This document shows, in pieces, positions 1 to 11,513 of a stretch of DNA of 64,000 bases. Each line of letters starts with the position of its first letter. The first letter of the stretch is position 1. A program made the position numbers and the translations under genes. The notes beneath the pieces are model-generated. The model searched no databases. It was not told the origin of the DNA and saw nothing but the letters and a program-made list of their open reading frames with translations. This DNA is from Rhizobacter koreensis (GTDB taxonomy: Bacteria; Pseudomonadota; Gammaproteobacteria; Burkholderiales; Burkholderiaceae_C): assembly GCF_013366375.1 (NCBI RefSeq), contig NZ_JABWMJ010000004.1, positions 248,001 to 312,000 on the forward strand. The letters run 5' to 3'.

Positions 1-702
1 GCGCGTGCTCGTCTGCACCGCAACCCGCTGCGCCTGCTGGACAGCAAGCACCCGCCGATGCAGGCGGTGATCGAGAGCGCGCCGCGTCTTATTGACCACC
101 TGGGCGACGAGTCGCTCGCCCACCTGGCGGGCGTGCGCGCGATCCTCGACGCGGCGGGGCTCGAGTACCGCATCAACCCGCGCCTGGTGCGCGGGCTCGA
201 CTACTACAACCTCACGGTGTTCGAGTGGGTCACCGATCGGCTCGGCTCGCAGAACACGGTGTGCGGGGGCGGCCGCTACGACCCGCTGATCGAGCGTCTG
301 GGCGGCAAGCCCGCGCCGGCGGTGGGCTGGGGCATGGGCATCGAACGCGTCTTGCTGCTGCTGAAGGAGCTCGCGATCGAGGCGCCGGCTCGGGCGCCGA
401 CGGTCTACGCGGTGGTGCCACGGGCCGAGGCGAGCGCGGCGGCGACCCGGGCCTGCGACACCCTGCGCGCCGCGGGCGTGTCGGTCGTGATGCACGCAGC
501 CGGTGCCGACGGCTGGGGCAGCATGAAGAGCCAGCTGCGTCGCGCCGACGCGAGCGGCGCGCGCTACGCGCTGATCTTCGGCGACGACGAGCTCGCGCGC
601 GGCGAGGTCGCGCTCAAGGCTTTGCGCGAGCCCGATGCCGAGCAGCGCACCTTGCCGCTTGCCGATATCGCCCGCTGGGGCGCCGAACTCGGCACCGCAT
701 AA
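1..702 (+). CDS. hisS: Histidine--tRNA ligase, C-terminal part (5' truncated by window)
   Basis: Class II aminoacyl-tRNA synthetase that charges tRNA-His in the cytoplasm. The frame is open from base 1, so the N-terminus lies outside the window and 233 residues remain. Visible are the histidine-binding stretch [10 protein letters not shown] (about residue 65 of this fragment), [14 protein letters not shown] (about 89) and the class II motif 3 region [11 protein letters not shown] (about 111). The anticodon-binding alpha/beta domain follows, ending near [11 protein letters not shown]. It is followed 28 bases later by yfgM, the usual order hisS-yfgM-bamB-der in beta- and gammaproteobacteria. 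The identification is firm; only the start is missing. Confidence 0.96.
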   Translation, partial: ARARLHRNPLRLLDSKHPPMQAVIESAPRLIDHLGDESLAHLAGVRAILDAAGLEYRINPRLVRGLDYYNLTVFEWVTDRLGSQNTVCGGGRYDPLIERLGGKPAPAVGWGMGIERVLLLLKELAIEAPARAPTVYAVVPRAEASAAATRACDTLRAAGVSVVMHAAGADGWGSMKSQLRRADASGARYALIFGDDELARGEVALKALREPDAEQRTLPLADIARWGAELGTA

Positions 703-730
703 TCGCGCGTTCACCGGAACCGACTCTCGC

Positions 731-1402
731 ATGGCTACCCATCTCGACCTCGAAGAACAAGAGCAACTCGACCAGCTGAAGGCGTTCTGGAAGCAATACG
801 GGAACCTGATCAGCTGGATCGTCATCGCCGCCGTGGCAGCCTATGCCGCGTGGTCGGGCTGGAACTACTGGCAGCGCGACCAGGCCGTGAAGGCCGGCGC
901 GATGTACGACGAGCTGTCGCGTGCCGCACAGGCCGGTGACGCCGAGCGCGCCAGCCGCGTGTTCGAGGACCTGAAGTCGCGCTACCCGGGCACGGTATTC
1001 ACGCAGCAGGCGGCGCTGATGGCGGCGCAGGCGCAGGCCGACAAGGGCCAGCCCGATGCCGCGCGTGCCACGCTGACCTGGGTCGCCGACAATGCCGCCG
1101 AGCCCGAGTACCGCACGATCGCGCGCCTGCGCCTCGCGGGCCTGTTGCTCGACGAGAAGAAGTACGACGAGGCGCTGCGCGTCCTCGACGAGGCCAAGGC
1201 CCCGAACTTCGCCGGGCTGGTCGCCGACCGCCGCGGTGATGTCTTCCGGGCACAGGGCAAGGACAACAGCGCGCGCTCGTCGTACCTGGCAGCCTGGCAG
1301 GCGATCGACGAGCGCGTCGCCTACCGCCGCCTCGTCGAAGCCAAGCTCGGCGCGCTCGGCGTGACCCCGCCGGCGGCCGCCGCCTCGGGGGCCTCGAAGT
1401 GA
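731..1402 (+). CDS. yfgM: YfgM family tetratricopeptide-like membrane protein
   Basis: A 223-residue single-pass membrane protein of the YfgM family, whose E. coli member is an ancillary partner of the SecYEG translocon and periplasmic chaperones. An acidic, glutamine-rich cytoplasmic head (residues 1-24) precedes one membrane segment (about 26-46, ISWIVIAAVAAYAAW). The periplasmic part is made of TPR-like helices. The ATG at 731 is chosen because the conserved HLDLEEQEQLDQLKAFW head begins there; the frame opens further upstream but would overlap hisS. It lies between hisS and bamB, and its stop overlaps the bamB start by four bases (GTGA). Confidence 0.88.
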   Translation: MATHLDLEEQEQLDQLKAFWKQYGNLISWIVIAAVAAYAAWSGWNYWQRDQAVKAGAMYDELSRAAQAGDAERASRVFEDLKSRYPGTVFTQQAALMAAQAQADKGQPDAARATLTWVADNAAEPEYRTIARLRLAGLLLDEKKYDEALRVLDEAKAPNFAGLVADRRGDVFRAQGKDNSARSSYLAAWQAIDERVAYRRLVEAKLGALGVTPPAAAASGASK

Positions 1403-2568
1403 CCCGCGCACGCAGCAGCGCCGCGCCCGGGGCGCGACGCGGCAGCGCCGGTGCGGCGCTCGCCGCCGCGCTGGTCATGGCCGCCGGCCTGGTGGCCGGC
1501 TGCGGGTCGTCGCCGCAGCGCCCGGCGCCGCGACCCCTGGCGCCGCTCGGCGCGGCCAAGGTCGACGTGCGGCCGGCGTGGAACCAGCAGATCGGTCCGG
1601 TGCAGTTCCCGCTCGTCGTCGCCGTCAACGGCAACGTCGCGACCGTTGCCGCGAGCGACGGCAGCGTGCATGCGATCGACGCCGACAGCGGCCGCGCGCT
1701 CTGGCGCGCCAACGTCGGCGCCAAGCTCGGCGCCGGGGTCGGCAGCGACGGCCGCAGCGCCGCCGTCGTCACCCAGACCGGCGAGCTCGTCGTGCTCGAG
1801 AACGGCTCCGTCAAGTGGCGGCGTGCGGTCGGCGCGCGCGTCGCGACGCCGCCGCTGGTCGCCGGCGAGCGCGTCTTCGTGCTCGCCGTCGACCGATCGG
1901 TGCACGCGTTCGACGGCTCCGACGGCCACAAGCTCTGGTCGGTGCAGCGCCCCGGCGATCCGCTCAACCTGCTGCAGGCCGGTGTGCTGCTCGCGGTCAA
2001 GGACACCCTCGTCGTCGGTCAGGGCCCGCGCCTCGCCGGCCTCGATCCCAGCAACGGGGGCGTGCGCTGGGAGGCGCCGATCGGCTCGCCGCGCGGCGCC
2101 AACGAAGTCGAGCGCCTGGCCGATCTGGTCGGCCCGGTGGTGCGCGCCGGCGACGTCGTCTGCGCGCGCTCGTTCCAGGCCGCTGTCGGCTGCGTCGACG
2201 CCGATCGAGGCGTCACCGCATGGGCCAGGAACGTCGGCGGCACCGACGCGGTCGGCGGTGACGCCACGCTGCTGTTCGGCGCCGACGCGTCCGACCGCAT
2301 GACGGCGTGGCGCCTGCCGACGGGCGACGTGGCGTGGACCAGCGAGTCGCTGCTCTACCGCGGCGTGGGCGCGCCGGCCGCGATCGGCGGCTCCGTGGTC
2401 TACGGAGACGAGCAGGGCACGCTGCACTGGCTGGCGCGTGACAACGGCGAGGCACAGCAACGCCTCGCCACCGACGGCAGCCCGATCCAGGTGCGGCCGG
2501 CGGTCGTCGGGTCGACGCTGATCGTCGTCACGCGCAACGGCGGCGTGTACGCGTTCCGCTCGCCCTGA
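1399..2568 (+). CDS. bamB: Outer membrane protein assembly factor BamB (lipoprotein)
   Basis: The 389-residue lipoprotein component of the BAM complex that folds beta-barrel proteins into the outer membrane. The N-terminus has a basic region, a hydrophobic stretch and a lipobox VAGC, which puts the lipidated cysteine at residue 35. The rest is a series of PQQ-like beta-propeller blades with recurring patterns such as [17 protein letters not shown] and [12 protein letters not shown]. The GTG start at 1399 overlaps the yfgM stop and gives the complete signal peptide. Its partner bamA is in the window at 24.1 kb. The gene sits directly upstream of der, as in many beta- and gammaproteobacteria. 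Confidence 0.93.
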   Translation: MTRARSSAAPGARRGSAGAALAAALVMAAGLVAGCGSSPQRPAPRPLAPLGAAKVDVRPAWNQQIGPVQFPLVVAVNGNVATVAASDGSVHAIDADSGRALWRANVGAKLGAGVGSDGRSAAVVTQTGELVVLENGSVKWRRAVGARVATPPLVAGERVFVLAVDRSVHAFDGSDGHKLWSVQRPGDPLNLLQAGVLLAVKDTLVVGQGPRLAGLDPSNGGVRWEAPIGSPRGANEVERLADLVGPVVRAGDVVCARSFQAAVGCVDADRGVTAWARNVGGTDAVGGDATLLFGADASDRMTAWRLPTGDVAWTSESLLYRGVGAPAAIGGSVVYGDEQGTLHWLARDNGEAQQRLATDGSPIQVRPAVVGSTLIVVTRNGGVYAFRSP

Positions 2569-2584
2569 CGCGAGCGCGCGAGCG

Positions 2585-3940
2585 ATGAAGCCGGTCATCG
2601 CCCTGGTCGGGCGTCCGAACGTCGGCAAGTCGACGCTGTTCAATCGCATGACGAAGAGCCGCGACGCGATCGTGGCCGATTTCGCCGGGCTGACGCGCGA
2701 TCGCCACTACGGCGACGGGCGGCTCGGCGAGCACGAGTTCATCGTCGTCGACACCGGCGGCTTCGAACCCACCAGCACCGGCGGCATCGTCAAGGAGATG
2801 GCCAAGCAGACGCGCCAGGCCGTGGCCGAGGCCGATGCCGTCATCTTCGTCACCGACATCCGCAGCGGCGTGTCGGGGCACGACCACGAGATCGCGCAGT
2901 ACCTGCGCGTCGCGGGCAAGAAGGTGATCCTGGCCGTCAACAAGGCCGAGGGCATGAGCGAGTCGCCGTTGCTCGCGGAGTTCTTCGAGCTCGGCCTGGG
3001 CGAGCCGCACCCGGTATCGGCGGCGCACGGGCAGGGCGTTCGCAGCCTCACCGAGGCCGCGCTCGAGGGCCTCGTCAGCTTCGACGAACCCGACAACGAC
3101 GAGGGCGATGCCGAGAGCGACCGCGACGATACGCCGATCCGCTTGGCGGTCGCCGGTCGCCCGAACGTCGGCAAGTCGACGCTGATCAATACATGGCTCG
3201 GCGAGGAGCGCCTCGTCGCCTACGACCAGCCGGGCACCACGCGCGACGCGATCAGCGTGCCGTTCGAGCGCGCCGGGCAGAAGTTCGAGCTGATCGACAC
3301 CGCCGGGCTGCGCCGGCGCGGCAAGGTGTTCGAGGCGGTCGAGAAGTTCTCGGTGGTCAAGACGCTGCAGGCGATCGCCGACTCGAACGTCGTCCTCCTG
3401 CTGCTCGATGCCACCCAGGGCGTGAGCGAGCAGGACGCGCACATCGCCGGCTACATCCTCGAGAGCGGGCGCGCGGTGGTGCTCGCAGTCAACAAGTGGG
3501 ATGCGGTCGACGCCTACCAGAAAGAGACGCTCGAGCGCTCGATCGAGCAGCGCCTGCCGTTCCTTCGCTATGCCGAGATCAAGAACGTCTCGGCGCTCAA
3601 GCGCCAGGGCCTCGGGCCGCTCTGGAAGGCGATCGCCGACGCCCACGCATCGGCGCACTGCAAGATGCCGACGCCGGTGCTGACCCGGCTGCTGCTCGAG
3701 GCGGTCGAGCACCAGGCGCCCAAGCGCGTCGGCACGTTCCGCCCGAAGCTGCGCTACGCGCACCAGGGCGGACGCAACCCGCCGATCGTGGTGATCCACG
3801 GCAACTCGCTCGAGCACGTCACGGACTCGTACAAGCGATATCTCGAGGGACGCTTTCGCGCCCATTTCAAGCTCACCGGAACGCCGCTGCGCATCGAAAT
3901 GCGCTCGTCGAAGAACCCGTTCACCGAGCGCGACGGCTAA
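2585..3940 (+). CDS. der: Ribosome biogenesis GTPase Der (EngA), two tandem G domains
   Basis: A 451-residue GTPase needed for maturation of the 50S ribosomal subunit. Two complete G domains are visible. The first has GRPNVGKS near residue 9, then DTGGF and NKAE. The second has GRPNVGKS near residue 191, then DTAGL and NKWD. They are joined by a very acidic linker (about 167-184, rich in D and E). A C-terminal KH-like domain contains the stretch [11 protein letters not shown]. Length and architecture are normal for the family. The gene follows bamB by 16 bases and precedes hfq. Confidence 0.97.
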   Translation: MKPVIALVGRPNVGKSTLFNRMTKSRDAIVADFAGLTRDRHYGDGRLGEHEFIVVDTGGFEPTSTGGIVKEMAKQTRQAVAEADAVIFVTDIRSGVSGHDHEIAQYLRVAGKKVILAVNKAEGMSESPLLAEFFELGLGEPHPVSAAHGQGVRSLTEAALEGLVSFDEPDNDEGDAESDRDDTPIRLAVAGRPNVGKSTLINTWLGEERLVAYDQPGTTRDAISVPFERAGQKFELIDTAGLRRRGKVFEAVEKFSVVKTLQAIADSNVVLLLLDATQGVSEQDAHIAGYILESGRAVVLAVNKWDAVDAYQKETLERSIEQRLPFLRYAEIKNVSALKRQGLGPLWKAIADAHASAHCKMPTPVLTRLLLEAVEHQAPKRVGTFRPKLRYAHQGGRNPPIVVIHGNSLEHVTDSYKRYLEGRFRAHFKLTGTPLRIEMRSSKNPFTERDG

Positions 3941-4012
3941 GTCCTCACGCGGGATTGCCCTAAGGGGCCTGTGTTAACGTTTCCCGCTTCCTACTAACAT
4001 CACGGAGTCAAC

Positions 4013-4255
4013 GTGAGCAATAAAGGGCAACTTCTACAAGACCCCTTCCTGAACCTGCTGCGCAAGGAGCACGTTCCGGTTTCGATTTATCTGGTCAACG
4101 GTATCAAGCTGCAAGGCCATATCGAATCTTTCGACCAGTATGTGGTCCTGCTTCGCAATACCGTGACGCAGATGGTCTACAAGCATGCGATCTCGACCGT
4201 GGTGCCCGGTCGCGCGGTGAATTTCCAGACTTCCGACGCGGCCGAGCAGCCTTGA
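4013..4255 (+). CDS. hfq: RNA chaperone Hfq
   Basis: An 80-residue Sm-like protein that forms a hexameric ring and pairs small RNAs with mRNAs. The Sm1 region ([22 protein letters not shown]), the Sm2 motif YKHAIS and the [16 protein letters not shown] core are all present. The C-terminal tail is short, as usual in betaproteobacteria. The start is GTG at 4013 with a GGAG ribosome-binding site ending about six bases before it. It heads the hfq-hflX-hflK-hflC group. The 72 bases between der and hfq are relatively AT-rich and probably carry a promoter, but no convincing -35/-10 pair could be picked by eye. Confidence 0.98.
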   Translation: MSNKGQLLQDPFLNLLRKEHVPVSIYLVNGIKLQGHIESFDQYVVLLRNTVTQMVYKHAISTVVPGRAVNFQTSDAAEQP

Positions 4256-4316
4256 TCGCGCGACGTCCTGCAGCGTTCCCGAGCTCCTCGACTGCCGCTC
4301 GACCGGCTTTCCCGCA

Positions 4317-5579
4317 TTGAGCGCCCCTGACGCAGCGCCCGAGCGCTCCGGCGAGCCCGCGCGCGCCATCCTCGTCGGCGTCGACTTCGGCAACAATCCG
4401 CGCTTCGACGAGAGCCTCGACGAGCTCGCGCTGCTCGCCGAATCGGCGGGCGACGTCGCGGTCGCCCGCATCGTCGCGCGTCGCAAGGCGCCCGACGCCA
4501 AGCTGTTCGTCGGTTCCGGCAAGGCCGACGAGATCCGCGACCTGGCCAAGGACAACGAGGCCGAGGTCGTGCTGTTCGACCAGCCGCTCTCGCCGGCGCA
4601 GCAGCGCAACCTCGAGCGCCACCTCGGGGTCGCGGTCGCTGACCGCACCATGCTGATCCTCGAGATCTTCGCCGACCGTGCGCAGAGCCACGAGGGCAAA
4701 CTCCAGGTCGAACTGGCGCGCCTGCAGTACCTGTCGACCCGGCTGGTGCGGCGCTGGAGCCACCTCGAGCGCCAGCGCGGCGGCATCGGCGCGCGCGGCG
4801 GCCCGGGCGAAGCGCAGATCGAGCTCGACCGCCGGATGATCGGCGAGCGCATCAAGAGCGTGAAGAAGCAGCTCGAGCGCGTGAAGAAGCAGCGTCAGAC
4901 GCAGCGCCGCTCGCGCGAGCGCAACCAGAACTTCGGCGTCTCGCTGGTCGGCTACACCAACGCCGGCAAGTCGACGCTGTTCAATGCACTCGTCGACGCC
5001 GAGGCCTACGCGGCGAATCAGCTGTTCGCGACGCTCGACACCACGACGCGCCAGCTGCGTCTCGAGGGCGTCACGCGCAGCGTCTCGCTCTCCGACACCG
5101 TCGGCTTCATCCGCGACCTGCCGCACAAGCTGATCGAGGCGTTCGAGGCCACGCTGCAGGAATCGAGCGACGCCGATCTGCTGTTGCACGTGGTCGACTG
5201 CGCCAACCCCGAGCTCGCCGGCCAGATCGCCGAGGTCGAGCGCGTGCTGGCCGAGATCGGGGCGTCCGAGATCCCGCAGATCCTCGTTTACAACAAGCTC
5301 GACGCACTGCCGGAGACCGAGCGGCCGCGGGGCCTGCGCGTCGACACCCAGCTCGAGAACGGCCGCCGGGTTCCGCGCGTGTTCGTGAGCGCGCGCACCG
5401 GCGAGGGACTCGACGTGCTGCGCGGCCTCATCGCCGACGCGGTCGCGGGCCGCCTCGAATCCTCCTTGAACCCGCTGCCCGAGAGCGCATCTTCGGGCGA
5501 GCCCGGGCGCGTACCGGACCTGCCCGCGGCCGACGCGGGCGCTCTGCCGAACACCGGCACCTTCGATCCCAAGCCATGA
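4317..5579 (+). CDS. hflX: GTPase HflX
   Basis: A 420-residue ribosome-associated GTPase that rescues or splits stalled 70S ribosomes, notably under heat stress. The N-terminal HflX domain includes GSGKADEI and the glycine-rich stretch RGGIGARGGPGE, followed by a basic coiled segment (KKQLERVKKQRQTQRR). The G domain shows GYTNAGKS near residue 212, DTVGFIRDLP and NKLD. The TTG at 4317 is taken as the start because no better in-frame start lies nearby. The C-terminal 35 residues are low-complexity and rich in Pro, Ala and Ser. The stop overlaps the hflK start by four bases (ATGA). Confidence 0.94.
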   Translation: MSAPDAAPERSGEPARAILVGVDFGNNPRFDESLDELALLAESAGDVAVARIVARRKAPDAKLFVGSGKADEIRDLAKDNEAEVVLFDQPLSPAQQRNLERHLGVAVADRTMLILEIFADRAQSHEGKLQVELARLQYLSTRLVRRWSHLERQRGGIGARGGPGEAQIELDRRMIGERIKSVKKQLERVKKQRQTQRRSRERNQNFGVSLVGYTNAGKSTLFNALVDAEAYAANQLFATLDTTTRQLRLEGVTRSVSLSDTVGFIRDLPHKLIEAFEATLQESSDADLLLHVVDCANPELAGQIAEVERVLAEIGASEIPQILVYNKLDALPETERPRGLRVDTQLENGRRVPRVFVSARTGEGLDVLRGLIADAVAGRLESSLNPLPESASSGEPGRVPDLPAADAGALPNTGTFDPKP

Positions 5580-6931
5580 GCATCCGCCTTCCAGAACCCG
5601 GCCCCGATGGTCTTGCCGCGCGCGTGCTCGCGCTCGTCATCGCGGGCCTCGCGTTGCTCGGCGGGATCGGCCGCGCGGCATGGCAGCGCGTGACGGCAGC
5701 GCCGACGACGAGCCCGGCCGGTGCCGATCGTTTGCTCGCGACGGGTGGCCGCGGCGACGGCCCGCCCGACCTCGACGAGCTGTGGCGCGACTTCAACCGC
5801 AAGCTGAGCGGCCTGTTCGGCAACAAGGGCGGCGGCGGCAACCGCAACAACACGCCCGAGCCCGGCAACCAGCGCCCGAGCTTCCAGCCGAACATGCGCA
5901 ATGCCGGCGTCGGTGCCGGGCTCATCGCCGGCATCCTGATCCTGATCTGGCTCGGCAGCGGCTTCTTCATCGTGCAGGAAGGCCAGCAGGCGGTCGTCAC
6001 CTCGTTCGGCCAATACAAGCACACGGTCGACGCCGGTTTCCAGTGGCGCCTGCCGTATCCGTTCCAGGCCCACGAGACCGTCAACGTGACGCAGCTGCGC
6101 TCGAAGGAGGTCGGCCGCAACGTGGTGGTACAGGCGACGGGTCTGCGCGACTCGTCGATGCTGACCCAGGACGAGAACATCGTCGACATCCGCTTCACGG
6201 TGCAATACCGGCTGAACGACGCACGTGCGTTCCTGTTCGAGAACCGCGACCCGGAGGAGGCGGTCACGCTCGCTGCCGAGTCGGCGGTGCGCGAGATCGT
6301 CGCCAAGGCCAACATCGACTCCGTGCTCTACGAGCAGCGCGACGCGATCGCCGCGGACCTCGTGAAGTCGATCCAGGGCCAGCTCGACCGGCTGCGCGCC
6401 GGCATCCTGATCGTCAACGTGAATCTGCAGAGCGTGCAGCCGCCCGAGCAGGTGCAGGCCGCGTTCGAGGACACGCTCAAGGCGGGCCAGGACGCCGACC
6501 GCGCCAAGAAGGAAGGCCTCGCCTATGCGAGCGACGTGATCCCGAAGGCGCAGGGCTCGGCGGCGCGGCTGCGCGAGGAAGCCGAGGCGTATCGGGCCCG
6601 CGTGATCGCGCAGGCCGAGGGTGATGCGCAGCGCTTCAACCAGGTGCTCGCCGAGTACCAGAAGGCGCCCGGCGTCACGCGCGACCGGCTCTACATCGAG
6701 ACCATGCAGCAGATCTACTCGAATGTCGCCAAGGTGATGGTGGAGACCCGCAACAACTCGAACCTGCTCTATCTGCCGCTCGACAAGCTGCTGCAGCAGA
6801 ACGCTGCGGCGGCCCCCAACGTCGCCCCGCCCGCCGCCACCGCACCACCGATGGAGACGCCGGTCAGCGCCGGCGGCGTCGACATCCGCTCGCGCGACGC
6901 CCAGCGTGGCCGCGAGCGCGAGACCCGCTGA
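5576..6931 (+). CDS. hflK: FtsH protease modulator HflK
   Basis: A 451-residue SPFH/prohibitin-family membrane protein that forms a large complex with HflC around the FtsH protease. Features are the motif PPDLDELWRDFNRKLSGLFG, a glycine/asparagine-rich linker, a membrane segment at about 115-135, the SPFH domain (FGQYKHTVDAGFQWRLPYPFQ onward), and a long charged helix with EAEAYRARVIAQAEGDAQRF. The C-terminus is low-complexity. An additional hydrophobic stretch at about 13-33, upstream of the conserved start of the family, is unusual. The ATG at 5576 overlaps the hflX stop, which supports this long form; a shorter protein from an internal TTG cannot be excluded. Confidence 0.92.
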   Translation: MSIRLPEPGPDGLAARVLALVIAGLALLGGIGRAAWQRVTAAPTTSPAGADRLLATGGRGDGPPDLDELWRDFNRKLSGLFGNKGGGGNRNNTPEPGNQRPSFQPNMRNAGVGAGLIAGILILIWLGSGFFIVQEGQQAVVTSFGQYKHTVDAGFQWRLPYPFQAHETVNVTQLRSKEVGRNVVVQATGLRDSSMLTQDENIVDIRFTVQYRLNDARAFLFENRDPEEAVTLAAESAVREIVAKANIDSVLYEQRDAIAADLVKSIQGQLDRLRAGILIVNVNLQSVQPPEQVQAAFEDTLKAGQDADRAKKEGLAYASDVIPKAQGSAARLREEAEAYRARVIAQAEGDAQRFNQVLAEYQKAPGVTRDRLYIETMQQIYSNVAKVMVETRNNSNLLYLPLDKLLQQNAAAAPNVAPPAATAPPMETPVSAGGVDIRSRDAQRGRERETR

Positions 6932-6949
6932 GCCGGGGGGAACACGAAC

Positions 6950-7834
6950 ATGAATCGTCTCGGTCTGATCGTCGGCGGCGTCCTGCTCGCCCTCATGCTG
7001 CTGTCGTCGATGCTCTTCATCGTCGACCAGCGCCAGGTTGCCGTGATCTACGCGCTCGGCGAGATCAAGGAAGTCATCCAGCAGCCGGGCCTGAAGTTCA
7101 AGCTGCCGCCGCCGCTGCAGAACGTGGTGTTCCTCGACCGCCGCATCCAGACGCTCGACAGCCCGGAGAACCGGCCGATCTTCACGGCCGAGAAGAAAAG
7201 TCTGGTGATCGACTGGCTGGTCAAGTGGCGCGTCAGCGACCCGCGCCAGTTCATCCGCAACAACGGCACCGACATCCGCAACCTCGAGGCGCGCCTCGCG
7301 CCGGTGGTGCACGCGGCGTTCAATGACGAGGTGACCAAGCGCACCGTCGGGGGCGTGCTCTCGCGCGAGCGCGACAAGGTCGTGCAGGCGGTGCTCGCCC
7401 GCCTCGAGGACGATGCCAAGTCGTTCGGTGTGAGCATCCTCGACGTGCGCATCAAGCGCGTCGACTTCGTCGCCAACATCACCGACTCGATCTACAGCCG
7501 CATGGCGGCCGAGCGCAAGCAGGTCGCCAACCAGCTGCGTTCGACCGGTGCGGCGGAGGGCGAGAAGATCCGCGCCGATGCCGACCGCCAGCGCGAGGTG
7601 ATCCTGGCCGAGGCGTATCGCGAGGCGCAGAAGGTCAAGGGCGACGGCGACGCCAAGGCGTCGGCGCTGTTCGCCGGCGCGTTCGGGCGCGACCCGCAGT
7701 TCGCGGTGTTCTATCGCAGCCTCGAGGCATATCGGGCGAGCTTCCGCAACAAGTCGGACCTGATCGTCGTCGACCCGGCTTCGGAGTTCTTCCGCGCGAT
7801 GCGCGGCGCGGCCGCGACGGGCGCGGCGCGCTGA
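6950..7834 (+). CDS. hflC: FtsH protease modulator HflC
   Basis: A 294-residue partner of HflK in the periplasm-facing SPFH complex that modulates FtsH proteolysis. An N-terminal membrane anchor (about residues 5-25) is followed by FIVDQRQVAVIYALGEI and the SPFH core. A helix carrying the family's EIRADADRQREVILAEAYREAQKVKG-type pattern, and FAVFYRSLEAYR near the end, complete it. It starts 18 bases after hflK with a GGGGG ribosome-binding site. The small DUF2065 gene that often follows hflC in related genomes is not present in the 180 bases downstream. Confidence 0.95.
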   Translation: MNRLGLIVGGVLLALMLLSSMLFIVDQRQVAVIYALGEIKEVIQQPGLKFKLPPPLQNVVFLDRRIQTLDSPENRPIFTAEKKSLVIDWLVKWRVSDPRQFIRNNGTDIRNLEARLAPVVHAAFNDEVTKRTVGGVLSRERDKVVQAVLARLEDDAKSFGVSILDVRIKRVDFVANITDSIYSRMAAERKQVANQLRSTGAAEGEKIRADADRQREVILAEAYREAQKVKGDGDAKASALFAGAFGRDPQFAVFYRSLEAYRASFRNKSDLIVVDPASEFFRAMRGAAATGAAR

Positions 7835-7985
7835 AGCGCAGGCCGTCGGCCGCGTAGAGCGCCGCGCGAACACCACGCGGGAGGCGCTTGCGCCGCCGAC
7901 GTAGGGCGCCCCGTGCGTCGGCCGTCCCGGCGCGGGCATGCGCGCGTGCCCACGGCGGCGTCGCAGCCGGCCGAGTCGGCACTCG

Positions 7986-7991
7986 TACAAT
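7986..7991 (+). promoter_or_regulatory. Possible -10 element (TACAAT) before hisZ
   Basis: TACAAT lies 25 bases upstream of the hisZ ATG in a GC-rich background. No good -35 hexamer is seen at the expected distance (GCAGCC). The predicted transcript would have a leader of about 20 bases without a clear Shine-Dalgarno sequence. Confidence 0.35.
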
Positions 7992-8016
7992 CCGCCTTTT
8001 ACTCACCCGCTCCCGT

Positions 8017-10591
<2,575 letters not shown>

Positions 10592-10630
10592 GCGCGAGCG
10601 CATCCACCTTCAAAGAGTGACGAGACCGCG

Positions 10631-11152
10631 ATGCTGACCGAGGACGGCAAACACCTGTACGTGTCGTGGGACGAGTACCACATGCTCATCGAGCGGCTGG
10701 CGCTCAAGATTCACGCGTCGGGCTGGGAGTTCGACCAGATCCTGTGCCTCGCGCGCGGTGGGCTGCGCCCCGGCGACGTGATCTCGCGCGTGTTCGACAA
10801 GCCGCTCGCGATCATGTCGACGAGCTCGTACCGGGCCGAGGAGGGCACGATCCAGGGTCGGCTCGACATGGCCAAGTACATCACCATGCCCAAGGGCGAG
10901 CTCGCCGGCCGCGTGCTGCTGGTCGACGACCTCTCGGACTCGGGGATCACGCTGCGCGCGGTGGTCGACCGCCTGCGCGGCATGGCGGCGATCACCGAAC
11001 TGCGCTCGGCGGTCATCTGGACCAAGGGCGTGTCGTCGTACACGCCCGACTATCACGTCGAGCTGCTGCCCACGAGCCCGTGGATCCACCAGCCGTTCGA
11101 GGAATACGACCACTTGCGGCCGGACGGGCTGGCCAAGAAGTTCGTCATCTGA
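10631..11152 (+). CDS. Phosphoribosyltransferase family protein (purA-linked)
   Basis: A 173-residue type I PRTase-fold protein. The PRPP-binding loop VLLVDDLSDSGITL is at about residues 95-108, and the N-terminal LCLARGGLRPGDVISRVFDKPL matches the pattern of xanthine/hypoxanthine-guanine enzymes. This suggests purine salvage, consistent with its place 39 bases after purA. The aromatic/acidic C-terminus (PWIHQPFEEYD) resembles XGPRT-like or Hpt-like proteins of proteobacteria. Which base it uses cannot be decided from the sequence. No membrane or secretion signal is seen. Confidence 0.85.
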   Translation: MLTEDGKHLYVSWDEYHMLIERLALKIHASGWEFDQILCLARGGLRPGDVISRVFDKPLAIMSTSSYRAEEGTIQGRLDMAKYITMPKGELAGRVLLVDDLSDSGITLRAVVDRLRGMAAITELRSAVIWTKGVSSYTPDYHVELLPTSPWIHQPFEEYDHLRPDGLAKKFVI

Positions 11153-11320
11153 CGAGTGCCGGCGCACCGAGCATGGCAGCGCCGCGCCGAGTTCGAAGCC
11201 TCTTCATGGCGCCGGTGCCGGGGCGCCGGCGTGCGGCGGCTAACGCTGCGTGCGCGGGCGCGCCGGCTGCCGTGGGCGTGGGCGTGGGCGTGTGGTCGAC
11301 GAGAAATAGCCGCACCATTG

Positions 11321-11343
11321 AAAAAGCGCGCCGGAGCGCGCTT
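11321..11343 (-). terminator. Rho-independent terminator of tRNA-Leu
   Basis: On the minus strand an 8-bp stem AAGCGCGC / GCGCGCTT with loop TCCG is followed by further T residues, 13 bases after the tRNA 3' end. It is a classic intrinsic terminator for the single tRNA transcript. Confidence 0.8.
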
Positions 11344-11356
11344 CTCGAACCATTGC

Positions 11357-11441
11357 TGGTGCCCAGGAAAGGACTCGAACCTTCACACCTTGCGGCGTAC
11401 GGACCTGAACCGTATGCGTCTACCAATTCCGCCACCTGGGC
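11357..11441 (-). tRNA. tRNA-Leu (anticodon CAG), CCA encoded
   Basis: Read on the minus strand, the 85-base gene starts GCCCAGGTGGCGGAATTGG and ends CCTGGGCACCA. The acceptor stem GCCCAGG/CCTGGGC pairs perfectly. The anticodon stem TACGG/CCGTA encloses the loop TTCAGGT, giving anticodon CAG for CUG codons, the commonest leucine codon in this GC-rich genome. The long variable arm typical of class II tRNAs and the T-arm GGTTCGAGTCC are present, and the 3' CCA is in the DNA. A terminator follows directly. Confidence 0.97.
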
Positions 11442-11457
11442 ATTCAGGACAACCAAG

Positions 11458-11463
11458 ACTTTA
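11458..11463 (-). promoter_or_regulatory. Possible -10 element (TAAAGT) of tRNA-Leu
   Basis: TAAAGT on the minus strand ends 17 bases upstream of the tRNA 5' end, which would put transcription start about 10 bases before the mature tRNA. The -35 region (CTTCAA or TTCAAT) is weak. Confidence 0.3.
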
Positions 11464-11513
11464 CCATCAAAGCGACGCCATTGAAGAACAATCCTGACGT
11501 TTCGACCGAGCTC

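Noticed and set aside
3955..3980. hfq promoter from TTGCCC and TAACGT
   Set aside because: The spacer is only 14 bases; alternatives TACTAA and TAACAT lack a matching -35, so no promoter is called.
5288..7990. A 900-codon open frame on the minus strand opposite hflX-hflK-hflC
   Set aside because: It is a byproduct of extreme GC codon bias (few stops in the antisense frame). The composition is Arg/Ala/Val/Asp shadow without any family motif, and the plus-strand genes are certain.
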